In this document: positions 6,977-14,765 of the stretch, in pieces
Layout: each line of letters begins with the position of its first letter
Position numbering within the stretch: position 1 is the stretch's first letter
Origin: Nephromyces sp. MM_2019
Taxonomy: Eukaryota > Apicomplexa > Aconoidasida > Nephromycida
Length of the DNA stretch: 14,765 nucleotides
Assembly: GCA_015657535.1 (NCBI GenBank)
Contig: JADHZB010001864.1
Coordinates: 17,475 to 32,239, forward strand
Direction: 5' to 3'
Made by a program: the position numbers and the translations under genes
The notes under the pieces: generated by a model
The model's input: only the letters and a program-made list of their open reading frames with translations
The model's database searches: none
Told to the model about the DNA's origin: nothing

Positions 6977-8974
6977 CCATGTGCGTCCACCTTTATGATA
7001 TCATACAAAGTGTGTGTGCAAGTAAAGCATCTTCAAGGACAGTGTGTGCAATTTTGAGTGCTTGCGTGCAGTATCTTCGTTGATACATCGAATCATTACT
7101 CAGCTGAGTAAAGGTGTATACATTACTCTGCGAAGGTTATATGTGTGTGTGCACTCTCATCTTGTAAGCTACAAGCGACGAAAATTTGCTCCCCCACTTC
7201 TCACGGTTTTCTATCTCCCCCTCACCGCATATACTTACAGTAACCTCAGCAAGAAAGCATGCCTATCTGTTTGATAACTTGTGTGTTGATAAAACTCACA
7301 CACACGCACCCAACACACAACCATAAAATTAATGAGGATTCACATACACACACACATACACACTCCTGCCGACAGATACACACTCACCTACCAACCCTCC
7401 CGACAATGCACACTCACCAACACACACCGAAGCACACACACTCACCAACACACACATGCCGAACAACACATGCATCCGCAGACCAATCCACACACACACC
7501 TATCAACGCACACACAAACCCCCCCTCCAATCTATAGGCCCACCAATGCACCCACACACACACGGCAACACACACGCAATGACTTTACCTTGTAACCACC
7601 CCTTTCCACATTTGCTACTCACAACACACACACACACGCCGGAAATCTCCCTCCTGTTCATCTCCCAGCCACCTTACCAGCACTTTTTGCTCTTAATATC
7701 TCTCCTTCAAGAAATGTCTAAAAATTGACATTTTTTGAGATTTTCTTTGCTCCCTCTTCTGTATACGTTTTGTGCATCATTTCCGCCAAGGAGTTTAGGG
7801 CGATTCTTTAATGAGTTGTTTTCCTCTATATAAATACCATATGAACTTTCAGTGAGTGTGTGCACGAATGCTAAGAGCATATGGTAGTTTATGCGTTTTA
7901 GGGGAAACTTGTGTGTTTTTTTGGTGTGTTGGGGGGTGGTTGGGTGTGTGTTAGTGGAGATTATTTGGAGGAGTGTTGGAGGAGGTGTGTGTGCGTTGGG
8001 GTGTGCGTGTGTTGGGGTGTGGGTGTGTGTTTGGGGGGTTTTTGTGTTGTTTTAGGGTTTTGGGTATGTATTGGATTGCTTGTGTTTTTGTTTGTGCGAG
8101 TTTTGGGTGTTTGTAGTGGAGTGTATTTGTGGAGTGTGTGTATTGAGGTGTGTGTATTTTGGTTATTTTTTGAAGTGTCTGTATATTGGGATGTGTGTGT
8201 ATGGATGTGTGTATGTTGGAATTTGTGTGGAGTGTGCGTGAATATGTGCTCAAGCACTGGAAAACTGTGTGTAGTGCTAATGCGCCGTACTCTTCCGAGT
8301 ATGCTGCTGCGTGTGTGACGAAGCTGCTGCCAATGCTTGATATTTTGTGTTTTATCTCTCTATTGAGTATATGGTGGGCAAAACTTTGTGTGTGAATGTG
8401 TACATGTTGAGAATAATCCGAGATTTTTGCGTACACGTGTGTGTGTGTCTCCTGCTTCTACACTATAAAATAGTGGGCTATCAGTTTTTCTACCAGATAT
8501 TAGACTGAGTTTTTATGCGTGTACGTGGGTGTGTGTGTGTGTGTGTGTGTGTATGTGAATGCGTATGTGTGTGTCAGTATGTGTATGTGAACGTGTGTGT
8601 AAATGTGGGTAAGTTTATGCGCATGTGTGTATGCATGAATATTGAGCGTTTGTGTGTCTTGGTGTGAATGGGTCTGTGTAAACCTGTGTATTTCCTGCGT
8701 ATGTATTTCTTGTGTATGTTTAAATAGCACTCCTGATCTGTATGTTTTTGTGTGCGAATCTTTCCAGATATATGCTTTGTGGGTGTATAAATGTATCTCA
8801 AGGTTTGATTGTGTGCACAGACATCTCTCCACCTTCTGTGTGTTGAGCTCCTCCAACTCTATTATTTCTCCCTCTCTCGCTGTGTATGTACACTCACTCT
8901 GAATCTTCTACTTCTGTTCCAACTGTTTCATAGTTATTCGGAAGATGCTAGAAACAGAGCTTAAATCTAGATAA
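6977..8974 (+). CDS. NELFCD: Probable TH1-family protein / NELF-C/D, C-terminal exons
   Basis: NELF-C/D is a subunit of the negative elongation factor that holds RNA polymerase II at promoter-proximal pauses. Seven small exons chain in frame: 6977-7009, 7072-7113, 7169-7205, 7241-7268, 7669-7715, 8275-8346, 8768-8802, with the last at 8934-8974 ending in TAA. Readable pieces are SSLIHRIITQLSK, SDENLLPHFSRNLSKK, YQHFLLLISLLQE, ANAPYSSEY, VTKLLPMLD and VIRKMLETELKSR. From memory, human NELF-C/D has DRMVHLLSR, VLPVVSYIRKC, RYFVTEVLDVIAPPYTSDF and LFLPILE in the same order. The spacing from the 'LP' to the 'PY' is the same 36 residues. Weak points: the donor at 7716 (GTCTAA), the AAG acceptors before 6977 and 7169, and the absence of a recognised N-terminus. 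Reading on past 7715 would instead stop at TGA 7726-7728. The downstream AATAAA fits a gene end here. Confidence 0.6.
7269..7668 (+). repeat. CA-rich intron of the probable NELF-C/D gene
   Basis: ACACAC blocks and CACTCACCAACACACAC-type repeats fill this 400-nt segment between exon 7241-7268 and the exon at 7669. Three overlapping His/Thr/Pro ORFs are translations of the repeat. The acceptor is CATCTCCCAG. Confidence 0.75.
7716..8274 (+). other. TG-rich intron-like region of the probable NELF-C/D gene
   Basis: The first 140 nt are T-rich without repeats; from about 7905 to 8220 the + strand is GTGT/GGGG/TTTT-rich. An ATG at 8213 opens a frame (MLEFVWSVREYVLKHWK) that runs in frame into exon 8275-8346. 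It could mark an alternative start of a short separate protein of about 69 residues. The preferred reading treats this as intron ending in GTGTGTAG. Confidence 0.45.
8515..8767 (+). repeat. TG-rich microsatellite tract in an intron
   Basis: (TG)n with GTATGTGAA interruptions, about 8520-8640, in the 421-nt segment between exons ending 8346 and starting 8768. The acceptor is CTTTCCAG at 8767. Confidence 0.75.
8882..8893. other. Quasi-palindrome GTGTATGTACAC
   Basis: A family member in the 131-nt intron before the last probable NELF-C/D exon, 40 nt from the acceptor, followed by TCACTCTG. Confidence 0.7.
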
Positions 8975-9079
8975 GGAGTTTAAGCTGCTTTCGATGTGTG
9001 TGTGAGCTGCGTAGCCTCAGTATAGCTAGTCGAAGTGACTGAGTCCATCTCTTTGCGTGCACACAGGGAAATGCACTGC

Positions 9080-9085
9080 AATAAA
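9080..9085 (+). terminator. Candidate polyadenylation signal AATAAA
   Basis: The canonical hexamer lies 106 nt downstream of the TAA at 8972-8974, at a plausible distance for the 3' end of the probable NELF-C/D transcript. It is the only AATAAA seen between that stop and the XPO7 start. Confidence 0.45.
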
Positions 9086-9190
9086 GCTCCTACGGTGTGT
9101 GCGAGAAGTGATTGGCTGCATGAAACCTCTGGAAAGTGAGAAATAAGACAGGAATGTCGGTGTGTGTGTGTGGTAGGAGTTTAGTGGGGT

Positions 9191-9248
9191 GCGGAGGATA
9201 CGCTGTGCCTGTTGAGAATGAGTTCTTTAGTATGCGGAGGATACGCTG
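9191..9248 (+). repeat. Direct repeat GCGGAGGATACGCTG, period 43
   Basis: Exact 15-bp copies at 9191-9205 and 9234-9248 in the spacer upstream of XPO7. Confidence 0.95.
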
Positions 9249-9279
9249 CTGTGTGGAATGATTTCTATAGAATATGCAA

Positions 9280-9340
9280 CACATACCGGTGTATATACAC
9301 CTGCTCTCCCAATATGTTCAGCACATACCGGTGTATATAC
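9280..9340 (+). repeat. Direct repeat CACATACCGGTGTATATAC, period 42
   Basis: Exact 19-bp copies at 9280-9298 and 9322-9340; each contains the palindrome GTGTATATAC(AC). The period is almost the same as that of the neighbouring duplication. Confidence 0.95.
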
Positions 9341-9344
9341 TCCA

Positions 9345-9990
9345 ACTCTCTGCCTTTGTTATCTACTAAAAGCACTTTGTGTTGCTATAGGGGTTAAGAA
9401 ATAGCTGCTACCCTACTTCTGTGTGCTCAGATTTTCTCTATATGAAGTCCATGTGTGCGTGCGTACGATTTTGCCTTGTGTACTGATTTAAAATGTGTGT
9501 GTTCCCCATTATATTTTGGTGTGTGCGTGTTTTTCTGCACTTTAATGAAGCATCTTCAAATTTGAAACTCGTTGAAGGTGTTTTCTGTATGTGTGAGTAT
9601 GTTGCTGCTTTCGTGCGATTTCCCTAGTATATCACTGGGCTATTCTTCTGTATGTGTTGTTTGCCTTTTCTATATTCTTCCTCTCCCTCTTCTTCATGTT
9701 CTCCCACACCTCTTCCTAATCTTCTAACCCGCCCCCTNCCAGATTCCATCTATGAGAACCCCCCCCCCCTCTACGGTATGGTAGAACTCGAGATTAACCC
9801 CTCTGATTGAGTTTCCAGTGTAAATTCTGACGAATGTGATGGGATGCTTTTCTGGCATCTTCTTCTCAACTAAATCAGTTGTACTCGAGGCAGTTTACCT
9901 GTTGGAGAAGAGGAGGAAGTAGGGAAGATTCTACTGTTTGGTGGAAAACGTCTAATCAGTTATTTGAGGAGCAGTTTTGTGTGTGTAAAC
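9345..9990 (+). promoter_or_regulatory. Spacer and probable XPO7 promoter / 5' UTR
   Basis: No coding signal is seen between the 9340 repeat and the XPO7 ATG. The region is T- and TG-rich to about 9650, then pyrimidine-rich (CTTCC-type, 9655-9745). It contains one ambiguous base at 9738 and an 11-C run at 9759-9769. A purine-rich stretch GAGAAGAGGAGGAAGTAGGG (about 9904) precedes the start codon. No TATA box is clear. Assigning it as promoter/leader rests on position only. Confidence 0.35.
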
Positions 9991-12900
9991 ATGAGCCTCG
10001 AAGATCAGAATATTCAAAGAGATCTTCAGCAGTTTGAGATCTTATGCCAAGCGTTCTATAGGTGTGTGTGAGGGGGGGTGGGTTGTATGTGAGGGGGTTG
10101 GGCCGTTTGTGTGAACGGAGTTGTGTGTCAGGAGCAGGGTTGGGCTGTTTGTGTGAGGAGCAGCATTGGGTTGTTTGTGTGTGAGGAACGGTGTGTGATG
10201 GTTTTCTGTAAGGAGCACAGTTGCATGGTGTGTGTTTTTAGGATACGGGTTTTTTAGTGTGTGTGAGTGATGTTTTTGCGTGTGCATGGTGGATTCTCTT
10301 TGTTTTATATGTTCTGTTTGTGTTTTTGTTGGTTTTTCAGTTGTTTATAGTGTGTGTGTGTGTGTGTGTGTGTGTGTATTTCAGTTTGTAGCATTTTCAT
10401 TGTGGACTTCTCTCTTTTGGCCTTGTTGAATTCTAAACGTCTCCTTTTTTATGTATTCCTGTGTGTTTGTGGTGTGTGTGTGTGTGTGTAGCAACAATGA
10501 TTTAGAACGGCAGAGAGCTCATGAAGTTCTACTGCCTTTGGTTAGTTCTCTCGATGGCCTTCCGAAGCTTCAAGCAATTCTGGCCCACTCAAATAACCTC
10601 CAGAGTTTGTTATTTGCTGCTGCAGGGCTAAGAAACATCTTCACACGGTAGGTGGTGTGTGTGTGCTGTTTTTAGTATGTGTGTTGTCTATAATGTATGT
10701 TGATTGTAGTGTGTGTGTGTGTTGTTTTTATTGTGTGTCGATTATATTGTGTGTATGCTGATTATAGCGTGTTTGTGTACTAATTTTATTACATCTGTGT
10801 GTTTATTTCCTGCTGTGTGTGTTGATTCTTTTGTGTCTGTGTGTGTGCTGTTTTTTTTTATAGGAGCTGGGACATGATCCCATCTTCCAACCCTCAGCAG
10901 ACTGCTACTTTTATATTAAACTACTTGGTGAGTTCTTCTGGGGCTTATAGATTGTGTGTTAGGTGGTGTACGTACACTTACATTGCTTCGTGCAGTAGAT
11001 TTTATAGGTTTTTGTGTTGTCTCTGGTATGACTGTGTATGTTGAGTTGTGAGTGGTGTTTGTATTGTATCTCCTTTTGCTGGTGTTATGTGATGATTGTG
11101 GTGTTTGTTACCTGGATGTCTCGCTCCTGTGTGCACTTTACATTAAATACCTCTTATATCTGTGTGTGTTACTCCAGTTACGTATCATTGTACATACACT
11201 CTGTTAACCTGTGTGTTTGTCGGCTTTTGTGTATGTATATGCTGTGGTGTGTATGTGCTTTTGTGCTTGCTTCCTTGCTTGCGTGTGTGTGCTTGACATC
11301 AAGATTACTGCTCCTACCTTTGTTACTAACCTTGCTTCGCTTTGCAGTATCAGCGTGCTCCTGATATACTAGAGAATGCTCCAGAGATATTAACTCCCTT
11401 TGTGTGTCTCTGGTGCCGTATAGTTAAGCTATCATGGCTGGAAAACATGTCGAATCAGGTATTTTTCGAGTGTACTTACACCTCCAGTGTTTGTGTGTGA
11501 AGATGCTTTTTTCCCCCGTCTCTTGGTTGTTATTTAGTTGGCTAAGCTTTCTGCTTGTTAAGGCATTCAATTACGTGCTTAGAGCATCTATAAATTTGTG
11601 TATGTGATGGCAATATCTGTGTAGGTGTGCGTGTGTGTGCATGATGGCAATGAGTATATGATGTCAAAGTATGTGTGTGTGTGCAATACAAATGTTTATA
11701 TGATCTGAATTTCTGTGTGTGTTGCTTCTTATGTGATGTATTTCTCCACTATTTTCGCTGTATTTTCAACTCCTCGGTGTACTTACACCCGCTCTCACTG
11801 CTTTCCAGGGGGTTATACCTCAAATCGATCAGTTTTTGGAGGGAGGAAATGCTCATTGGGTGGTGGGGCTTCACATCCTCACTGAATTAGTTGAGGAGAT
11901 GAAGCTTCATAACTCTGTCTTTGCTCCACGTCTGAGAAGAACTGCTCTCTCATTTAGGGATATCTCTATGCCCCAGATCATTGATGTGAGAATTTGTGGT
12001 GGATCTGGTGGTGTGTGTGTGGGCATGTGCTCTGTGTCTATGTGAGGATAACCCCTGTTTGAGTTTTGAATGGCGTGTGCGTGCGAAGTTACACTCTTAG
12101 TATGCTTCTAAGTGATGCATGCGTATGACGATGTACTCTGTGTGTGTTTTGAAGTGATACGTGTCCGTGAAGATTCACGCTATGCTATCTAGACACTAGT
12201 GTGTCAACATGTACACCATGCCCTAGTCATGTGTGTGCGAAATTTTTTGGGTCAAAGTTTTTGTACATAACAATTGTGTGCGTATCTGACTCTGAGCAAT
12301 TATGCTTGTGTGTGTGCTTGTTTTTGCTCTCTCGTAAAGGCCATTTTTTCAAGTTTTTTTTGCGTTTTTCGTACTTCATGAGTGTAGGTACACTCTTAAG
12401 CCTCACTGATATGCGAGGAGCATGATGTATAATTTTGCTTTTAGAGAGCTTTGAAGACTTTGCAGCAATTTGTCAGTGGAGTTGTACAAGTGCCTAATCG
12501 CTCAGAAGAAATCAAGTTATCTAATCAGGTGCTGAAGCTAACACACAACTGCTTAGCATTTGACTACATGGGAACATCACCCGACGAATCTCAAGAAGAT
12601 CAGGTTTGAAGTTTGTGCTTTGAAGAGTATCATTATGAGTGTATGAACACCTCAAAGAGTATATTATTTGGCTCGCTTAAGAACTGTTAGTCTTTTATTT
12701 TTGGAGGTTTTATGGCAGGCAGTATAATCGTGGTGGAGTTGCTACATATAGAACTATTGGGGAGGTTTGGGGGGTTGAAGATGATGGGTAGGGGGTTGAA
12801 GATGAGGGGATGATTCTCAGTAAGTTGAAGAGGAGGTTTAACCAGTTAACTGTGAATTTCAAGGCAATGAAGATGGATGCGTTCGAATTGAAGGTTACGT

Positions 12901-14694
12901 TACTGTTTTTAAGATGAGAATACTAAAGGAATCATCGAGGTATACGCTTTTTATGAGAAGTGGGAAGCGGAAAGGATGTTTTTTATGCTTTTCTACTAGA
13001 AGTTGGCTGCACACCGTGTGTGGCTTTACAGAAACGCATGCTATTCCTCTGGTCTTATCATCATTTCCTCCTCTGTCTGTCTTGTGGTCACTTCTTCCTG
13101 CTCCTCTTGAGCTTGCTCTTCTCTTTCATCTTCTCTTTCCTCTTCTTCATCCACTTGTTTCTCCACTTCTTCCGCTGCTTCTTCCATCGACCTCTTCTTC
13201 CTTGGCTTCTTCTTCTTTGCAGACTACGGTGATGCTACCTGCAGCTTTCAACTATCTTGGGGATGGAAACATCGCTCTCATCTTCTTTGATTTGTATGCG
13301 ATCTGCTGGAATGATCCGCAAGGGGAGAGGATAGAAAGCGCGAAGCTTTGCCTTGCCTGCCTTGTATTGGTAGCATCTATTAGAAAGTAAGTGTGTGTGT
13401 TATTATGATTGAGGACTGTGTGCGTCTTGTGCTGTAATGAGGTGTGTGTTGCTTGTTTGTATTGCTTGTGTGTTGTTTGTGGGTGTTGCTTCTCTGTGTT
13501 TTTTGTGTGTGCTGCTTGTACTTACTGATTATTTGTGTTCTTTCCATGGAGCTTAGTTACTCTGCGAGTGTACGTACACCCGATTACTCTGTTTCAGATC
13601 TTTCTTTGCTAATGAAGACCAGAGAAATCTCTATATTAAGCAGATGATGACGGGCACTCGGCGTGTACTACAGACTAATCTTGGCTTAGATCATGATGAC
13701 TGCCATCATGAGTTCTGCCGTCTGCTCGGAAGGATTGGATCAGCTGGGCAGGTGTGTGTGTGTGTATGTGAAAGGCTTCATTATGGTGTGTGCTATGCTG
13801 CATAAATGAAACTTGTGGGCGGGAGGTTGAGTCGGGGAGTAAATGGAGAACTTCATTGCACTGCTTTCCATGCAAACACTTCATCTATTACACACTTGTA
13901 GTATTCTGTTAAAGAATGCATGTATCTTCTGGCTGATGATAAACTCTATTTTATGTGTGTGTGTGTGTGTGTGTGTTCCTCAGCTGGTGGAGTTTGCAGA
14001 GTTTACGGATTTTGAAAGCTGGACAAACCTGCTGTTTACATACACTATTAGGGTCCTGGAAAATTGGCGGCGTATGGTATGTCAGTGTGTTTTTGAGTGT
14101 GCTCTACTCGTGTGTGTTAGTGTGTGCTCTACTCGTGTGTGTCAGAATTTACTCTACGCATATGAACTTTTTAGGCTCCTGGCCAAGATGATGTGTGTGA
14201 TATAATTTAGGGTTGTGTGTGCATGCTGAGCTTTGCGTGCTTGTATGTGAGTCTCAGGCGTCGTGTGCTCGTATGTGTGTTCCATTAGGTGCATTGATTT
14301 TGCGACTTTTGCACACCAACCTGGCTATGTGTGTCAAGGTGGTGTACTATATGTTTCGCTCATACATTTCAGTGTGCTTATGTGTGTGTATGGATCTCTA
14401 TCTCTTCTTCAGCCGAACAGTATGCAGTACTTGCTGGGAGCGTGGATATCCATGTTAAATCCCGTAAATTTTAGAAACCCTCAAGTTCTGGCAGCAAGTG
14501 TAGGCTTCTACATCGAGCAGGTTGGTAAGCGCAATACGTGTGTGTGTTATGTGTGTGCTGTGTATGTATGCTGCTGTAAGTTTGTGCTGTGTGTGTACTT
14601 TTTGTGTATTCTTCATGCGCGTGTGTTCAGTTGAGAGTGCATGTCTACATGTGGACGACCTAGTGTCCACGCTTGTATGGAATCTTTTCAATTT
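9991..14694 (+). CDS. XPO7: Exportin-7 (RanBP16), N-terminal part (11 exons, runs off right edge)
   Basis: A nuclear transport receptor of the importin-beta family; with Ran it carries cargo through nuclear pores. Exons: 9991-10061, 10492-10647, 10864-10927, 11348-11458, 11809-11985, 12445-12603, 13223-13386, 13598-13751, 13984-14076, 14413-14524 and 14631 to about 14694. Intron phases run 2, 2, 0, 0, 0, 0, 2, 0, 0, 1, all frame-consistent, giving about 440 of the roughly 1,090 residues usual in the family. The ATG at 9991 is chosen because MSLEDQNIQRDLQQFE sits where family members begin. Family landmarks appear in order: the importin-beta N-terminal helix (LERQRAHEVLLPLV), LSFRDIS, LKLTHNCLAFDYMGTSPDES, IALIFFDLY, HHEFCRLLGRIG, and PNSMQYLLGAW. 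The exon 10 donor could be 14521 (GTTGGT) or 14525 (GTAAGC). I prefer the latter because it joins in frame to the exon at 14631. The end of exon 11 is uncertain (GT at 14675 or 14695). Confidence 0.93.
10062..10491 (+). repeat. XPO7 intron 1: G/T minisatellite and (GT)n tracts
   Basis: From 10062 to about 10270 degenerate 35-40-bp units of the form GTTTGTGTGAGGAGCAGGGT then TGGG recur. A pure (TG)n tract lies at about 10350-10377. Another (GT)n at 10472-10489 directly abuts the acceptor (TGTGTGTAG), leaving no pyrimidine tract. Confidence 0.85.
10648..10863 (+). repeat. XPO7 intron 2: GTTGATTATAGTGTGTGTG-type repeats
   Basis: Diverged units combining TTGATTATAGTGTGTGTG with TTGTTTTTAT recur at roughly 30-nt spacing across the whole 216-nt intron. 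It ends in TTTTTTTTTATAG. Confidence 0.65.
10928..11347 (+). other. XPO7 intron 3
   Basis: Donor GTGAGT, acceptor CTTTGCAG. T/G-rich without a regular minisatellite. It has a perfect palindrome GTGTACGTACAC at 10966-10977 and a near copy, TTGTACATACAC, at 11188-11199. No additional exon is seen. Confidence 0.8.
10966..10977. other. Perfect palindrome GTGTACGTACAC
   Basis: A family member 38 nt downstream of the XPO7 intron 3 donor. Confidence 0.75.
11470..11481. other. Quasi-palindrome GTGTACTTACAC (donor-side copy)
   Basis: It begins 11 nt inside XPO7 intron 4, followed by CTCCAGTG. The same 13-mer (including the next C) recurs at 11777 near the acceptor. Confidence 0.75.
11777..11788. other. 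Quasi-palindrome GTGTACTTACAC (acceptor-side copy)
   Basis: It ends 20 nt before XPO7 exon 5; followed by CCGCTCTCACTG. Confidence 0.75.
11986..12444 (+). other. XPO7 intron 5
   Basis: Donor GTGAGA, acceptor GCTTTTAG. It contains degenerate GTGCGTGCGAAGTTACACTC / GTCCGTGAAGATTCACGCTA phrases (about 12078 and 12163). The palindromic motif lies at 12382-12393, 51 nt before the acceptor. No exon is seen. Confidence 0.75.
12382..12393. other. Palindromic motif GTGTAGGTACAC
   Basis: A family member with a G at the variable position, in XPO7 intron 5, followed by TCTTAAGCCTCACTG. Confidence 0.65.
12604..13222 (+). other. XPO7 intron 6, lacking TG repeats
   Basis: A 619-nt intron (donor GTTTGA, acceptor CTTTGCAG) whose composition differs from its neighbours. 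It has a G-run cluster at 12759-12809 and a CTT/CTC-rich pyrimidine tract of about 160 nt (13060-13220). There is no dinucleotide repeat. Family alignment runs straight from GTSPDES across to the exon at 13223, so no exon is missing here. Confidence 0.75.
13568..13579. other. Perfect palindrome GTGTACGTACAC
   Basis: It ends 18 nt before XPO7 exon 8; followed by CCGATTACTCTG. Confidence 0.75.
14098..14146 (+). repeat. Tandem repeat TGTGCTCTACTCGTGTGTGT, period 25
   Basis: Two exact GCTCTACTCGTGTGTGT copies start at 14101 and 14126, with a decayed third near 14151, in XPO7 intron 9 (14077-14412). Confidence 0.85.
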
Positions 14695-14765
14695 GTGTGT
14701 GTGATTCATGCTCCCCTGCTGGGTATTGTGTGTGATTCATGCTCCCCTGCTGGGTATTGTGTGTG
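14695..14765 (+). repeat. Tandem repeat, period 31, at window end
   Basis: GATTCATGCTCCCCTGCTGG then GTATTGTGTGT begins at 14703 and again at 14734 and runs to the window edge, so the array may continue. It lies in the intron after XPO7 exon 11. Confidence 0.95.

Noticed and set aside
7259..7595. Overlapping His/Thr/Pro ORFs on the + strand
   Set aside because: Repeat translations of a CA-rich intron; only the first few codons belong to a plausible exon.
7911..8436. Cys/Val ORF on + and His/Thr ORF on -
   Set aside because: Mirror translations of the TG-rich tract. Only 8275-8346 on + looks coding, and in a different frame from the 7911 ORF.
8213..8974. Separate ~69-residue gene starting at ATG 8213
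   Set aside because: It is in frame with the exon at 8275, but its first part lies in TG-rich sequence, and the TH1-family alignment favours joining to the exon ending at 7715. Kept only as an alternative.
12880..12905. GCGTTCGAATT resembling a tRNA T-loop
   Set aside because: No A box, anticodon arm or acceptor stem pairs around it.
12914..13390. 158-codon + ORF ending in XPO7 sequence
   Set aside because: Its first two thirds are intron 6 read in frame with exon 7; exportin-7 alignment passes directly from exon 6 to exon 7.
1..14765. Mobile element or viral genes
   Set aside because: No transposase, reverse transcriptase, capsid or terminal repeats were recognised in any frame.

Overview
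The window is nuclear DNA from an intron-rich eukaryote, probably a unicellular non-metazoan lineage. Two genes are clearly recognisable and one more is probable, all on the + strand in a head-to-tail array. Coding sequence is broken into short exons (about 28-261 nt) bounded by GT...AG introns of about 106-773 nt. Almost every intron and spacer is filled with TG/CA dinucleotide tracts and degenerate minisatellites, so most long ORFs are runs of Cys-Val or His-Thr and are not genes. The species cannot be named from the sequence. The exon proteins are clearly homologous to animal proteins but diverged, which suggests a protist (inference).

Region 1 (1-3665): the C-terminal half of a mitochondrial-type, single-chain phenylalanyl-tRNA synthetase (FARS2 type). 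It has five exons; the 5' exons lie left of the window. Class II motif 3 and the FDX-ACB anticodon-binding domain are readable, and the gene ends at a TAA at 3663-3665.

Region 2 (3666-8974): a repeat-filled stretch. Its right half (6977-8974) contains seven small phase-compatible exons whose joined product resembles the C-terminus of the TH1 family, NELF-C/D (TH1L), a subunit of the negative elongation factor that pauses RNA polymerase II. Further left, several phase-compatible candidate exons, including strongly acidic ones, may be the upstream part of the same gene; I could not join them with confidence.

Region 3 (8975-9990): spacer holding an AATAAA, two short tandem duplications, one ambiguous base and the probable 5' UTR/promoter of the next gene.

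Region 4 (9991-14765): the N-terminal part of exportin-7 (XPO7/RanBP16), an importin-beta-family nuclear transport receptor. It has eleven visible exons and runs off the right edge.

The three products act in separate processes (organellar translation, transcription pausing, nuclear transport); nothing suggests co-function beyond proximity. The most unusual non-coding signal is a recurring 12-bp quasi-palindrome, GTGTA-Y-N-TACAC, usually followed by C/T-rich sequence. It occurs repeatedly in introns, often within 10-50 nt of a splice site.
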